A stretch of DNA of 64,000 nucleotides from an uncultured Collinsella sp. (GTDB taxonomy: Bacteria; Actinomycetota; Coriobacteriia; Coriobacteriales; Coriobacteriaceae). The translations under genes were made by a program, and so were the position numbers. The notes beneath the pieces were generated by a model, which worked only from the letters and a program-made list of their open reading frames with translations, made no database searches and was not told where the DNA came from. Location: positions 124,001-188,000 of the forward strand of contig CATYVH010000001.1 in assembly GCA_958413765.1 (NCBI GenBank), read 5' to 3'. Shown piece by piece: positions 36,231 through 45,572 of the stretch (the first letter of the stretch is position 1; every line of letters begins with the position of its first letter).

Positions 36231-36594
36231 TGGTGGAGGCGCGGAGAATCGAACTCCGGTCCACGAAAGCCCCCTGATTGGCATCTCCAAGCTCAGTCGC
36301 TGGTTTAGTCTCAGACGCTTTGCGCGCAGCGACACGCTCGCGGCGTCCTAACCGGTTCGGTCTTAGCCTGCGCCATACCGATTACGTGCGCAGGAGCATT
36401 CCCCTAAAATGACGTCGCGCCGGTGTCGGGGAAATCACCGGGTTGACGCGCCGCTATAAATTAAGCAGCGAGAGCCATAGGCTCAAAAGAAGAGTTGTTG
36501 TCAATTCAATTTGACGGTACCCCTGTTTAACGAGGCGAGGAGACCTCGGCTTGCTTCCTCTCTCAGAGCTATCGTGTCGAAACCAGTCGCCCCC
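36231..36594 (-). ncRNA. ssrA: Transfer-messenger RNA
   Basis: 364 nt. The 5' end GGGGGCGACTGG pairs with the 3' end CGCCTCCACCA (encoded CCA) as acceptor stem. T-arm GGAGTTCGATTCTCC is at the 3' end. The internal tag frame reads DNNSSFEPMALAA then TAA (36461-36502), ending in the usual ALAA degradation signal. Rescues stalled ribosomes with SmpB. Confidence 0.96.
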
Positions 36595-36833
36595 GAATGT
36601 TGGGAAAGTCTGGATGGTATCGGGCCTGCAAACACCCGATAACCGTCGACTTTTCAAGGAACATACGGGGCGAGCCCCGCTTGTGGAGTGTTATCTTACC
36701 ACGTTCTGAAAGCGGACAGCTGTTCTATGCACGAGCTGTGAAGACCCCAATGTGCGCCGCACTTCGCACTTTTGTTACCGATCGCGTCACGTATATTTTC
36801 GCCAAGCAAAATTGACCCGTCGAAAGGACCGTT

Positions 36834-37268
36834 ATGGATACCAAGCAGCAACTCGTCAATGCCCTCGCAGGCCTGGGCTCAACCATTACCGAAGCTATGG
36901 ATGTCATCGAGGGCTTTGTCCCCTGCGGACATCCCGCCCTCACGATATCGAACGCACTCGTCGCGCTGGACGTTGACGATGATGCAACTCTCGCCCAGCA
37001 GCTTGAGACCGTCGAGGGCTTTATCGACCACGTGAGTGAGAACCGCGGCGTGGCCGCCTACCACGGTATCGAGGTCGAGCTCGCGGGTCCCAAGGCCGAT
37101 CTGTTCGCAGCAATCCGCGAGGTAGGCGCCCTTATGCAGACCGCAGGCGTCAAGAACACCCAGGTCAACGAGTGGGTCTACCGCAGTCTGGCAGCACTCG
37201 ACAGCTCCAACGAAAAGGCAGCCGAGCAGCTCGCAGAAAGTCCCACCATCAAGGCCGAGCTTTTGTAA
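36834..37268 (+). CDS. Hypothetical protein, helical
   Basis: 144 residues, ATG 36834 with AAAGGA 7 nt before it. Composition and period suggest an all-helical acidic protein with repeats of Ala/Leu/Glu and a single Cys at PCGHPALT. No known family recognised. Codon use matches the genome, and the ribosome site is good, so it is likely real. Sits between ssrA and the toxin-antitoxin pair. Confidence 0.75.
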   Translation: MDTKQQLVNALAGLGSTITEAMDVIEGFVPCGHPALTISNALVALDVDDDATLAQQLETVEGFIDHVSENRGVAAYHGIEVELAGPKADLFAAIREVGALMQTAGVKNTQVNEWVYRSLAALDSSNEKAAEQLAESPTIKAELL

Positions 37269-37326
37269 ATAGCAGACGCGGGCCCCTTGGCGCATCGTCG
37301 TCCAAGGGGCCCGCGAACAGCTCGCG

Positions 37327-37842
37327 TCAACCGATAGCCGTGCCGCCGCGTTTGGCCAAAGCAAGAATCGGCATCATTTGACGAGGTGTCTTTGCTGCAA
37401 GATTGGCATGTTCGAGCAGTTTTCGATCGTTGGTCACCAAGTAATCAACCTGGGCGCGTTTGCATGCGGCGAGTACCAAGTTGTCCTCGTAATCGCGATG
37501 GAGCGCTAAGTATTTGTCGGCCAGCCAAAGGTCCGACGCATCTGCACCCACGGCCGTGGCGTTTTCGGTCATGTTCCGAACAAACGCCAACGCCGCATCG
37601 CCAATTGCACGGGCAGATGCCTCGTCGAGCGCTCCCCCGCTGGCAAGAACGCTACGCTTCAGTTCGTGCTGGACAACGTACAGCACGTCCTTGGCGATAT
37701 GCACCGGAAAGAACAGCAACGCCCCCATCTCCGTCGCCTGCCCAATAAACGCACGCGCGGCAATCGACTCGGCATGGTCGACGCAAAACGAATCAACCCA
37801 TACGTTGGCGTCCACCATGATCTTGAGAGGCGCCCCACTCAC
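37327..37842 (-). CDS. PIN-domain toxin
   Basis: 171 residues. Acidic residues of the PIN nuclease site are visible: IMVDANVWVDSF (first Asp), DYEDNLVLAACK (mid pair) and YLVTNDRKLL (last Asp). Cleaves RNA; VapC-like. It overlaps the antitoxin stop by 4 nt and lies downstream of it, the usual order of these modules. Confidence 0.88.
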   Translation of the reverse strand: MSGAPLKIMVDANVWVDSFCVDHAESIAARAFIGQATEMGALLFFPVHIAKDVLYVVQHELKRSVLASGGALDEASARAIGDAALAFVRNMTENATAVGADASDLWLADKYLALHRDYEDNLVLAACKRAQVDYLVTNDRKLLEHANLAAKTPRQMMPILALAKRGGTAIG

Positions 37843-38174
37843 AGGATCATCCCCTTTTGGCGATAATGCTCATCCATGGCGTCGGAATAGATTGCGTCCC
37901 AATCGCGATCGTCGGATACGGGCGACGTAGCGATGCCCAAATCTGCATAAAGCCGGTCTGCCGCTGCCCACGACGCGGCGAACGGTGTATCGGGCGCGAC
38001 GGTCTGCCGCCGGCCGTCGACGGCCGCAAGCACTTCCTCGCACTGCCCGCCACCCTGCGCGACCTTGGCCACCACCTTTTTGATGAGCTCGGGCAGTGAC
38101 CCGCCCGAAAGCCGCAGCGCCTCCTCGGCACGGTTCTTGACCTGGCGATCTACGCGAACGTTCACCTGCGCCAT
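37839..38174 (-). CDS. RelB/DinJ-like antitoxin
   Basis: 111 residues from ATG 38174 (MAQVNVRVDRQVKNRAEEAL), a ribbon-helix-helix N-terminus as in RelB/DinJ. The C-terminal half should wrap the toxin. RelB with a PIN toxin is a mixed pairing, seen in some genomes. An upstream in-frame extension has no ribosome site. Confidence 0.82.
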   Translation of the reverse strand: MAQVNVRVDRQVKNRAEEALRLSGGSLPELIKKVVAKVAQGGGQCEEVLAAVDGRRQTVAPDTPFAASWAAADRLYADLGIATSPVSDDRDWDAIYSDAMDEHYRQKGMIL

Positions 38175-38214
38175 GCCACTAACAGCACCCACGTCGATCC
38201 CGCTCCCTTCAATT

Positions 38215-38261
38215 GCTAGCCATGCTAGCACCACTATATAAAGAAGCTAGCACATGGTCAA
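38215..38261 (-). promoter_or_regulatory. Promoter and operator of the toxin-antitoxin pair
   Basis: On the minus strand: -35 TTGACC (38256-38261), 17-bp spacer, -10 TATAGT (38233-38238). Three GCTAGC hexamers (38215, 38224, 38246) overlap or flank it. This is a fitting target for RHH autorepression. Confidence 0.65.
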
Positions 38262-38269
38262 ATGCAAAA

Positions 38270-38310
38270 GACCTGCGCTCGGACGACACCAATGCCGTCT
38301 GGGCGCAGGC
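38270..38310 (-). terminator. Terminator after the P-type ATPase
   Basis: Minus-strand arms CCTGCGC / GCGCAGG with a second inner stem, followed by TCTTTTGC, 26 bp after the ATPase stop. Confidence 0.7.
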
Positions 38311-38335
38311 CAAATAACGTGGGCGAACACATCTG

Positions 38336-40411
38336 CTAACGCAGGTAAGCCTTCGCGTTGCTCAGACTGTAGGCAATCGTCGAGCCGTTGTGCAGCAGTG
38401 ACGACGTCTGCGGAGTGATCATGCCGGTAATGCCCAGCGCCAGGAGCGCCGAGTTGGTAAGCATCACCTTAGAGTAGGAGCTCGTCAGACGATCAATGAG
38501 GCCCTGGCTCATGCGGCGCAAACGCACGATCGCGGCCAGATCCGTGTCGGTCAGGATGATATCGGCGACCTCCTTGGCGATGTCGCTTCCGCCACCCATT
38601 GCCAGCCCCACGTCGGCCAAACCGAGTGCCGGCGAATCGTTGACGCCGTCGCCCACCATGGCAACGTGGCGCCCCTCACTCTTAATGCGCTCCACATAGG
38701 CGTACTTGTCCTCGGGCAGCAGCTCGGCCTTAAACTCGTCGACACCCGCCTCGCGCGCAATGCGCTCGGCCGTGCGCTCCGAATCGCCCGTGAGCATAAC
38801 GACATGCTTGACGCCCAGCGCATGTAGGTCGGCGATGGCCTCACGGACGCCGGGCTTGAGCGGATCCTCGATGCCGAGCACGCCGACGACCTTGCCGTCG
38901 ACCGCCAGATACAGCGGCGACAGGCCTTGCATCTGGAGCTCGATTTGCTCCTTGATGTCGGACTCGAGCTGCGCACCCTCGTCCTCAAATATAAAGTGCG
39001 CCGAACCGATAATGGCGCGACGCCCCTCGATGGACGAAGCGATGCCGTGCGCCACGATGTACTCGACCGCGGCATGGCGCTCGCGGTGCTCGAGCCCGCG
39101 CTCGAGGGCGGCGTTGACCACGGCACGCGCCACCGGATGCGGGAAATGCTCCTCCAGGCAGGCAGAAAGGCGCAGGACCTCGTCCTCGCTCCAGCCGTCG
39201 GTCGTCAGCACGCAAGCCAGGCGCGGCTGCGCCTCGGTGAGCGTGCCAGTCTTATCAAACACAATGGTGTCGGCCTTGGCAAACGACTCAAAGTATTTTG
39301 CGCCCTTGACCATGACGCCCATCTTGGCAGCATCGCTCATAGCGGTCATGACGGCGACGGAACCCGTGAGCTTGAGTGCGCACGAGTAGTCGACCATCAG
39401 CGCCGCCGAGGTCTTGATAAGGCTGCGCGTGGTGAGCGCAACCAGGCCCGCGAGCAGGAAGTTCCACGGGACGATCTTGTTGGCGAGGTCCTCCATATGC
39501 GACTGGCCCTCGGATTTGAGCGAGTCGGCCGTCTGCACGAGCGAGACGATCGAGCGCAGTTTGGTCTGCGCCGTGTTGGCGCGCACGCGCACCAAGATGC
39601 TGCCGTCTTCCACGACGGTACCGGCGAACACGTCGTCGCCCACGCTGCGCTCAACGGCCAGCGGCTCGCCGGTCAGGGTCGCCTGGTTGACCATAGCGCT
39701 CCCCTGCTCGACAACACCGTCGATGCAAATGGACATGCCAGTGCGCACGGCGACCAGATCGCCGGGCTCAAGCTCGGTGGCGGCAACGCTCACCTCGGTG
39801 TCGCCGACCACTTTTTGTGCCTTATCAGGCACGTCGAGCAGCGAGTTGATGAGCTCGTTTTCGCTCATGGCGCGTGTGTAGTCCTCGAGCAATTCGCCCA
39901 CATTGAGCAGAAACATCGTCTGGCCCGCGGTATCGACATCACGTTTGACAAACGAGATACCGATGGCCGAAGCGTCGAGCACGGGAACGGTCAGGCGCGG
40001 CTGCGCCAGCTCATGAAGGGCAGCGCGCAAAAATGCCATGTAACCGGCCACGACAAACACCGCACGCAGAGGCGTCGGCAAGAACCAGCGGCGCGCGTAG
40101 TGGGCGCCGACGAGTGTCGCCAGGTCCATAACGAGTTTGTGCTTGCGCGGCTCAAGCTGCATCACATAGCCCGACTTGGCATCAGCGATAGCTTGAGCAT
40201 CGAGTGCGCCCAAGGCGTCGAGCACGCTCGCGCGACGTGGCTCGTCGTATTCGAGCGCCATCTGGCCAATACGGCCATAGACGCGCACCTTGTGCACGCC
40301 GTCGATATCGCCGCTGAGCTTAAGAAGTGCATCGAGATCGCTCTCTGGCACAGGACCCGCCAATTGAAGACGGGTCCTGCCGGGGATCTCGCTGATAATC
40401 GAGAATCTCAT
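38336..40411 (-). CDS. P1B-type ATPase, ferrosome FezB-like (probable)
   Basis: 691 residues. P-type landmarks: TLTGEPLAVE (actuator), DKTGTLT near residue 386 (phosphorylated Asp), MLTGDS and MVGDGVNDSPAL. The membrane metal motif reads SCAL (near residue 343) in place of CPC. The N-terminus has PGRTR at residues 10-14 and an HMA-like domain. As I recall, P1B-6 ATPases of ferrosome loci share this N-terminal GRxR and lack CPC. It would move iron into membrane-bound stores. The next gene encodes a small glycine-rich partner (11 to 18 bp gap), which strengthens the call; a general metal exporter remains possible. Confidence 0.8.
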   Translation of the reverse strand: MRFSIISEIPGRTRLQLAGPVPESDLDALLKLSGDIDGVHKVRVYGRIGQMALEYDEPRRASVLDALGALDAQAIADAKSGYVMQLEPRKHKLVMDLATLVGAHYARRWFLPTPLRAVFVVAGYMAFLRAALHELAQPRLTVPVLDASAIGISFVKRDVDTAGQTMFLLNVGELLEDYTRAMSENELINSLLDVPDKAQKVVGDTEVSVAATELEPGDLVAVRTGMSICIDGVVEQGSAMVNQATLTGEPLAVERSVGDDVFAGTVVEDGSILVRVRANTAQTKLRSIVSLVQTADSLKSEGQSHMEDLANKIVPWNFLLAGLVALTTRSLIKTSAALMVDYSCALKLTGSVAVMTAMSDAAKMGVMVKGAKYFESFAKADTIVFDKTGTLTEAQPRLACVLTTDGWSEDEVLRLSACLEEHFPHPVARAVVNAALERGLEHRERHAAVEYIVAHGIASSIEGRRAIIGSAHFIFEDEGAQLESDIKEQIELQMQGLSPLYLAVDGKVVGVLGIEDPLKPGVREAIADLHALGVKHVVMLTGDSERTAERIAREAGVDEFKAELLPEDKYAYVERIKSEGRHVAMVGDGVNDSPALGLADVGLAMGGGSDIAKEVADIILTDTDLAAIVRLRRMSQGLIDRLTSSYSKVMLTNSALLALGITGMITPQTSSLLHNGSTIAYSLSNAKAYLR

Positions 40412-40429
40412 AGTTTGTGCCTGGGAGCG

Positions 40430-40675
40430 TTACTCGGCTGCCTCGTCAGCAGCGGCCTCGCTCTGGGTGATGTAAGCAGCCTCGGCAACCATGTCGTCGA
40501 CATTAGCCTTGGCCTGCTCGACCATGTCCTGGTAGCCGTTCTTGATGCGCATACCGCACGCAATACCCTGCACGCAGGCATTCTTGACCGGAGCGCTGGT
40601 AAGCAGCTTGATGCCGGCCGTGCCAAGCAGAAAACCGCCACCGACAAGCAGGGTATTGAACGTCGACTTCTTCAT
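40430..40675 (-). CDS. Small DUF6110-like protein, possible ferrosome FezA
   Basis: 81 residues, MKKSTFNTLLVGGGFLLGTAGIK start with a glycine-rich hydrophobic helix (VGGGFLLGTAG) then an Ala/Glu-rich helix. Such DUF6110-type proteins sit beside CPC-less heavy-metal ATPases in gut bacteria. Good ribosome site (AAAAGGGAG) before ATG 40675. Start of the two-gene unit with the ATPase. Assignment to FezA is by gene context and helix type, not by a proven motif. Confidence 0.65.
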   Translation of the reverse strand: MKKSTFNTLLVGGGFLLGTAGIKLLTSAPVKNACVQGIACGMRIKNGYQDMVEQAKANVDDMVAEAAYITQSEAAADEAAE

Positions 40676-40783
40676 GTTGCTTCTCCCTTTTGCCGCATTG
40701 GACGCGGCATGGTGCTTCAGCACCCGAGTAAACAAGTTTGCTCGAGCACGCTTTTGAAATATCTCAATTTTATCTAACTATCT

Positions 40784-40839
40784 AGGTCAGCCATGGCTAA
40801 CCTTTTGAAAATTAACGATGCGGAGTAACCGATTGTCAA
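40784..40839 (-). promoter_or_regulatory. Promoter and 20-bp palindromic operator of the ATPase unit
   Basis: Minus strand: -35 TTGACA (40834-40839), 18-bp spacer, -10 TTAATT (40810-40815). Just downstream, 40784-40803 is a 20-bp palindrome (AGGTNAGCCATGGCTNACCT) with one mismatch. Its half-site AGGTTAGCC resembles the iron regulator DtxR/IdeR box, whose spacing differs. An iron-responsive repressor is plausible. Confidence 0.45.
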
Positions 40840-40870
40840 TGTGAGAAAGGGACTGTCCCTTTGCCCCTTC

Positions 40871-42628
40871 TTACAACTGCCAGGTAGCTGCTTCCTTTTG
40901 CAGCGCCACCATGCGGGCGAATTCTCCACCTGCCGCCTTGAGCTGCGCCGGAGTGCCCTGCTCGGCAACCACACCATCCTTGAGTACAACGATTTTGTCG
41001 GCTTTTTCCACCGTACGCATACGGTGGGCAATAACGATAACCGTCTTACCTGCAAGCAGACGGGAGAGCGCCTGCTGAACCACGGTCTCGTTCTCCACAT
41101 CCAAGCTCGCCGTCGCCTCGTCCAACAGCACGATAGGCGCGTCTTTGAGCAGCGCACGGGCGATAGAGATGCGCTGGCGCTCACCGCCGGACAGCTTGGA
41201 GCCGTTCTCGCCGATCATGGTGTCATAGCCCTGCGGCATGCGGCTCACAAACTCGTCGCAGTTGGCGGCACGCGCGGCAGCAAGCGCTTCCTCATCGGTG
41301 GCATCGCGACGACCAAGACGGATGTTTCCCATCACCGTGTCGTCAAAGAGCAGCACGTCTTGGAACACAATGGCGTAGTCGCGCAGCAACACCTCGGGAT
41401 CCACGCTCGCAACATCCACGCCGCCCACGGTGACCGTGCCTTCGGTGGCGTCCCAAAAGCGCGCGGCCAGGCGGCTCACCGTGGACTTACCGGAGCCCGA
41501 AGGACCGACCAGTGCCGTGACCTCGCCTTCCTTGGCGGTAAAGCTCACATCGGTAAGAACTTTCTCGCCGGCGCGGCCGTCCTCGCCCGCACCATAGCCA
41601 AATGCCACGTGATCGAACACCACATCGTGGCCTACGGGCTCAAACTGCTCGCTGCCCCGCGCCACGGGCTCCTCCATGATGGAACGCATGCGCTTGGCCG
41701 ACGACTCGGCGGCAAACAGCTCGGACATCAGCATCAGCGCCTGATCAAAGGGCGCATAGATGCGGCTCACCATAAGCAGGAAGGCAAACATCATCAAAAA
41801 GTCGACCTGGCCGGAGGCGACCATCGCAGCGCCCGTGACCAACGTGGTGGCAATCCCCAGGCGCAGGATGGCAAAGGCGGAGTTGACCAAAAGCCCATTG
41901 GCGAGCTCGCCCTTGGTGGTCTCGCGCTCCTCGGCATCGATCACGGCGTTGAGCCCCTCAAGATAATGAGCCTCCTGGTTGGTGGCGCGGATCTCGCGCA
42001 CGCAGTCGAGCGTCTCCTGGATCGCCTCGGTAACCTTGACCTTCTCGGCACGCACATGGTCGAACACCGGGGTCATGGGGCCGCGTGTCAGATACAGCAC
42101 GGCAAAGGCCACGGGCACGCTCCAAAACGCCGCGATCGCCAGCTGCCAGCAAAAGAACAGCGACGCCACGAACACAATGGCGCTTGCGATGATGGCACCC
42201 CAAAGCTCTCCCAGCACGTGGCTGTAGGCGTGCTCCATGGCCTGGACGTCACCCATGATGGTCTCGGTTAAATCGGCCAGATCACGACGACCAAAAAACG
42301 ACAGCGGCAGTTTGCGCAAGCGCTCGGCAATCTCCATACGCTGCTTGCCGCACTCCTCGTAAAAGATGCAGTAGGTGTAGTAATACTGCTGCCAGTTAGA
42401 GGCAAAGAGCAACACGAAAAAGACCAGGAGGCCGCCCACAATCGGCAGGGCATCCGGCAGGTCGGCACCGGTGGCGAGATGTTCGACAAAACCGGCCATG
42501 ACCAGGAACAATAAGCCCATGCCGGCCATGGTAATGAGATTGGTGAGCGCGGTCCAGAAAATGCCGCGTTTTACGCCGGCGACGCCTTTATCGGATAGGA
42601 AGTACTTCTTTTGGAATGAGGCGAACAT
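40871..42628 (-). CDS. ABC exporter, ATPase-permease (second of pair)
   Basis: 585 residues. N-terminal six-helix domain (about 20-310), then an ATPase with GPSGSGKST (Walker A), LSGGERQRISIARAL (signature) and VLLDEATASLD (Walker B). A type IV half-transporter; forms a heterodimer with the product of the preceding gene, whose stop it touches. Substrate not evident. Ends close to a small AAAGGGA-CTG-TCCCTTT hairpin (40851-40867). Confidence 0.9.
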   Translation of the reverse strand: MFASFQKKYFLSDKGVAGVKRGIFWTALTNLITMAGMGLLFLVMAGFVEHLATGADLPDALPIVGGLLVFFVLLFASNWQQYYYTYCIFYEECGKQRMEIAERLRKLPLSFFGRRDLADLTETIMGDVQAMEHAYSHVLGELWGAIIASAIVFVASLFFCWQLAIAAFWSVPVAFAVLYLTRGPMTPVFDHVRAEKVKVTEAIQETLDCVREIRATNQEAHYLEGLNAVIDAEERETTKGELANGLLVNSAFAILRLGIATTLVTGAAMVASGQVDFLMMFAFLLMVSRIYAPFDQALMLMSELFAAESSAKRMRSIMEEPVARGSEQFEPVGHDVVFDHVAFGYGAGEDGRAGEKVLTDVSFTAKEGEVTALVGPSGSGKSTVSRLAARFWDATEGTVTVGGVDVASVDPEVLLRDYAIVFQDVLLFDDTVMGNIRLGRRDATDEEALAAARAANCDEFVSRMPQGYDTMIGENGSKLSGGERQRISIARALLKDAPIVLLDEATASLDVENETVVQQALSRLLAGKTVIVIAHRMRTVEKADKIVVLKDGVVAEQGTPAQLKAAGGEFARMVALQKEAATWQL

Positions 42629-44452
42629 TTAGGCCTCGCCTCCCTTCGTGACGGCGGCATCCGCGGCAGCAGTGATCTTCCAGCTCGCGGCCTGTTCGTA
42701 TTCGGCCCACATCTTGGCGTATAGACCGTTTTGGGACAGCAGCTCGGCATGGGCGCCAGTCTCCTGCACGCTACCTTGGTTGAGCACCACGATCTTGTCG
42801 GCCCCCACCACGGTCGAAAGCCGGTGCGCGATCATAATGACTGTGCGACCCGCCGCCAGCTTGCTAAAGGCACGCTGGATGAGCGCCTCGTTCTCGGGGT
42901 CGGCAAACGCCGTGGCCTCATCGAGCACCACGATAGGCGCGTCTTTAAGGATCGCGCGGGCGAGTGCTACGCGCTGCACCTCGCCGCCCGAAAGATATGC
43001 CCCTCCAGCACCGAGCATGGTGTTAATACCCTGCGGGAGCTTGGCCACAATGTCGTCGCACTGAGCTGCGGAGAGGGCCGCACGCACTTCGTCGTCAGTG
43101 GCCGTGGGCTTGGAGGCACGCACGTTATCGGCAAGTGTTTGCCGGAACAGCTGGTTGGTCTGGAACACGAAGGCAACCTGGTCCATAAGCTCGTGCGGGT
43201 CCATGTCGCGAACGTCCACACCGCCTACGAGCACTCGACCCGAAGAAACATCCCAAAAACGCGGGATCAGGCTGGCGCAGGTTGACTTACCGCCGCCCGA
43301 GGGACCCACCAGGGCGAGGGTGCTACCCGCGGAAACGTTAAAGCTCACATGGCTAACGGCAGGTGCTTCGGCACCCTCGTACGTAAAGCTCACGTCCTCA
43401 AATCGCACGTCGCCGCCGGCAGGGTGCTTGGGTTGCGCGGGCACGGAGAGCCGCTTGGAATCCATGACGCTTCGAATGCGAGCCAGCGAATCGGCACTCA
43501 TCTGAGAGGCCTCGCCCACAAACATGAGCTTGGTCATGGCCGTCGGTACCACGGCCGAAAATATCGCGTAAAACGTGAAGTTGGCCATAAAATGCGCGAA
43601 GTCCGTCTCTCCCGGCGCCAACAGCAACGCCACGGGCAACAGGAATGTCACAAGACCATTGAGCGCGGTAAGGTTGAGCACCTGCGGACCTCGGCAAAAC
43701 GTGCCCGCATAGCTTTGTGCCATGTCGGCGTATTCGGCGATCGCGTCGTGGAACGCCTTAAAGGAATAGACCGTCTGCTGAAACACCTTGACCACGGGAA
43801 TGCCGCGTACGTATTCGGTACCGGTCTTGTTCATCTTGACCAGCGCGCCCATGTAGGCCTTCATGAACTCGGCGCCCTTGCCGCTCATCATGGTGGCCAT
43901 GGCGCCAAGCGAAACGGCGACCGAGATAAGGCATGCCACGCCCAAGCGCCAATCGAGGGCGAAAAGCAGCACGAGCAGACCTGCGACCATGGCGGTGGCG
44001 CCGGCGATATCGGGTAGCATGTGCGCGAGCAGAGTCTCGGTGGAGGCGGCGCATCCGTCTACGATACGGCGCAGCTCACCGGTGGCGTGTGTGTCAAAGT
44101 AGCCAAGCGGCAGCTTAAGCAGATGCTCGCTCGTAGCCTTGCGGATATTGGACGCGCAACGAAACGCAGATAGGTGTGTGCACATGAGCCCCACGAAATA
44201 AATCACGATGCTCACCAGGGCAAAACCGACGGCCCACCAACCATACATCGCGATGTCGGTGGCCTCGCTCCAGTTAGGTGCCACGGCGATCAGATCGCGC
44301 GCGACAAGCCAAATGCACACGTACGGGCCAAAGCTCAACAGCTGCGAGAACGCCGAGAGGGCCATGCCCAAATACGTTAGGAATTTACGGTCACCGGCAT
44401 ATGCAAGTAGCTCGCCGATGCCGCCGCCTTCCTTTTTTGATCCCTTTGCCAT
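42629..44452 (-). CDS. ABC exporter, ATPase-permease (first of pair)
   Basis: 607 residues from ATG 44452 (MAKGSKKEGGG). Six membrane helices, then GPSGGGKST, LSGGEVQRVALARAI and VVLDEATAFADPENE. Same architecture as the next gene, with no gap between them. The pair resembles heterodimeric exporters such as YbtP/YbtQ and other AraC-controlled ones. The AraC gene is divergent from it with about 120 bp between starts. The long upstream frame to 44920 is antisense to that AraC gene and is not real. Confidence 0.9.
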   Translation of the reverse strand: MAKGSKKEGGGIGELLAYAGDRKFLTYLGMALSAFSQLLSFGPYVCIWLVARDLIAVAPNWSEATDIAMYGWWAVGFALVSIVIYFVGLMCTHLSAFRCASNIRKATSEHLLKLPLGYFDTHATGELRRIVDGCAASTETLLAHMLPDIAGATAMVAGLLVLLFALDWRLGVACLISVAVSLGAMATMMSGKGAEFMKAYMGALVKMNKTGTEYVRGIPVVKVFQQTVYSFKAFHDAIAEYADMAQSYAGTFCRGPQVLNLTALNGLVTFLLPVALLLAPGETDFAHFMANFTFYAIFSAVVPTAMTKLMFVGEASQMSADSLARIRSVMDSKRLSVPAQPKHPAGGDVRFEDVSFTYEGAEAPAVSHVSFNVSAGSTLALVGPSGGGKSTCASLIPRFWDVSSGRVLVGGVDVRDMDPHELMDQVAFVFQTNQLFRQTLADNVRASKPTATDDEVRAALSAAQCDDIVAKLPQGINTMLGAGGAYLSGGEVQRVALARAILKDAPIVVLDEATAFADPENEALIQRAFSKLAAGRTVIMIAHRLSTVVGADKIVVLNQGSVQETGAHAELLSQNGLYAKMWAEYEQAASWKITAAADAAVTKGGEA

Positions 44453-44572
44453 GAGATTCCCTTCTAACGGCTTGAGAGTTAACCGTAAGAAACTTATCAT
44501 GGGCGTGTTAGCCAGGGCACACAATTGGGCCAGGCGTGGACGTTTTCGCAAATGAAGGGGACGCTTTTGAAA

Positions 44573-45571
44573 ATGCGGCGGGCAGCAACCGATATAACCG
44601 AGCTCTACGCACCGCAGTTTGAGCAGTTTGGTCTGCAGCTTTCCGGCAAGGGCGCCGTCTTTACCGGTGAGGTGGCAAACGATCGGGCGCACGGACGCGC
44701 ATGGATCATGCCCCTCTCCCCTGCCTGCATCGTTATGGAGCATTACATTACCCCGATGCACGATATGTACCTGGCCGAATACACACCCGAACCGTACGCG
44801 TGCGTGAGCGAGGTCAGCGCGCCCACGCTCATGTGCATGCCCGAAGCCGGCATAACGCCTGCGAACCTCAAGCCGCTGCATGGACCGTGGCCGAACAGCG
44901 CGATCTGCAGCTTTGTCCAAGATAGCTGCGGTGAGGAGCTAAGCCCGCTGTTTGCAGGGCAGCTCTACCACTCGCGCTCGGTCCTCTTTTTGCCCGGTTA
45001 TTTTGACGAGCTGGAGCATCGCTATCCCGCCGAGTTCGCGGGGGTCTTTGAGGCGTTTGCCGAGTCATGGCACGAGGAGGCAGCGTCTGCCATCTGCCAC
45101 ACGTTGCGCAGGATTAACGAGGAACGCGCCCGCACCGTAGGCGGACACGTCTATATGCAAGGCATCGTGGAGACCATGGTCGCGGAGCTCGCCTGTTCGC
45201 GCGCGGCCCACAAGCAGGCGCGGCAGGCGGCAGACACACGCGCCAGCGTAACCATTGCCGAGGAAGCGGCGGCAATGATTGAGCGCGCGCTCGACAAAGG
45301 CAGGCGTGTGGGTATCAACGAGGTGGCCGAGAGGCTCTACACAAGCCGCTCCAAGCTATGCGCCACCTTTAAAGCCCAAACCGGCGAGTCCCTGGGCGTC
45401 TACATTCGCAGACGCCGTATGGAGCGAGCACAGGACCTTTTGGCCGATAGCGCGCTCACGATAGCGCAGGTGGCAGAGCGTCTAGGCTACCCTCAGCAGG
45501 CCGCCTTCGCCCAAGCCTTCAAGCAACACACCGGCACCACCCCCACCGCTTGGCGTTCCCAACATATATAA
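44573..45571 (+). CDS. AraC-family transcription factor
   Basis: 332 residues. Two C-terminal helix-turn-helix motifs (about 235-330): VGINEVAERLYTSRSKLCATF and DSALTIAQVAERLGYPQQAAF. The N-terminal part is a sensor of unknown ligand with many Cys and Pro. ATG 44573 has AAGGGGA before it; ATG 44552 is another candidate. Divergent from the ABC exporter pair, so it likely controls it. AraC regulators next to YbtPQ-like exporters often deal with siderophores, but no siderophore gene is here. Confidence 0.88.
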   Translation: MRRAATDITELYAPQFEQFGLQLSGKGAVFTGEVANDRAHGRAWIMPLSPACIVMEHYITPMHDMYLAEYTPEPYACVSEVSAPTLMCMPEAGITPANLKPLHGPWPNSAICSFVQDSCGEELSPLFAGQLYHSRSVLFLPGYFDELEHRYPAEFAGVFEAFAESWHEEAASAICHTLRRINEERARTVGGHVYMQGIVETMVAELACSRAAHKQARQAADTRASVTIAEEAAAMIERALDKGRRVGINEVAERLYTSRSKLCATFKAQTGESLGVYIRRRRMERAQDLLADSALTIAQVAERLGYPQQAAFAQAFKQHTGTTPTAWRSQHI

Positions 45572-45572
45572 A

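Noticed and set aside
44453..44920. N-terminal extension of the first ABC gene to 763 residues
   Set aside because: The added 156 residues are antisense to the AraC gene, and MAKGSKKEGG at 44452 is a normal start.
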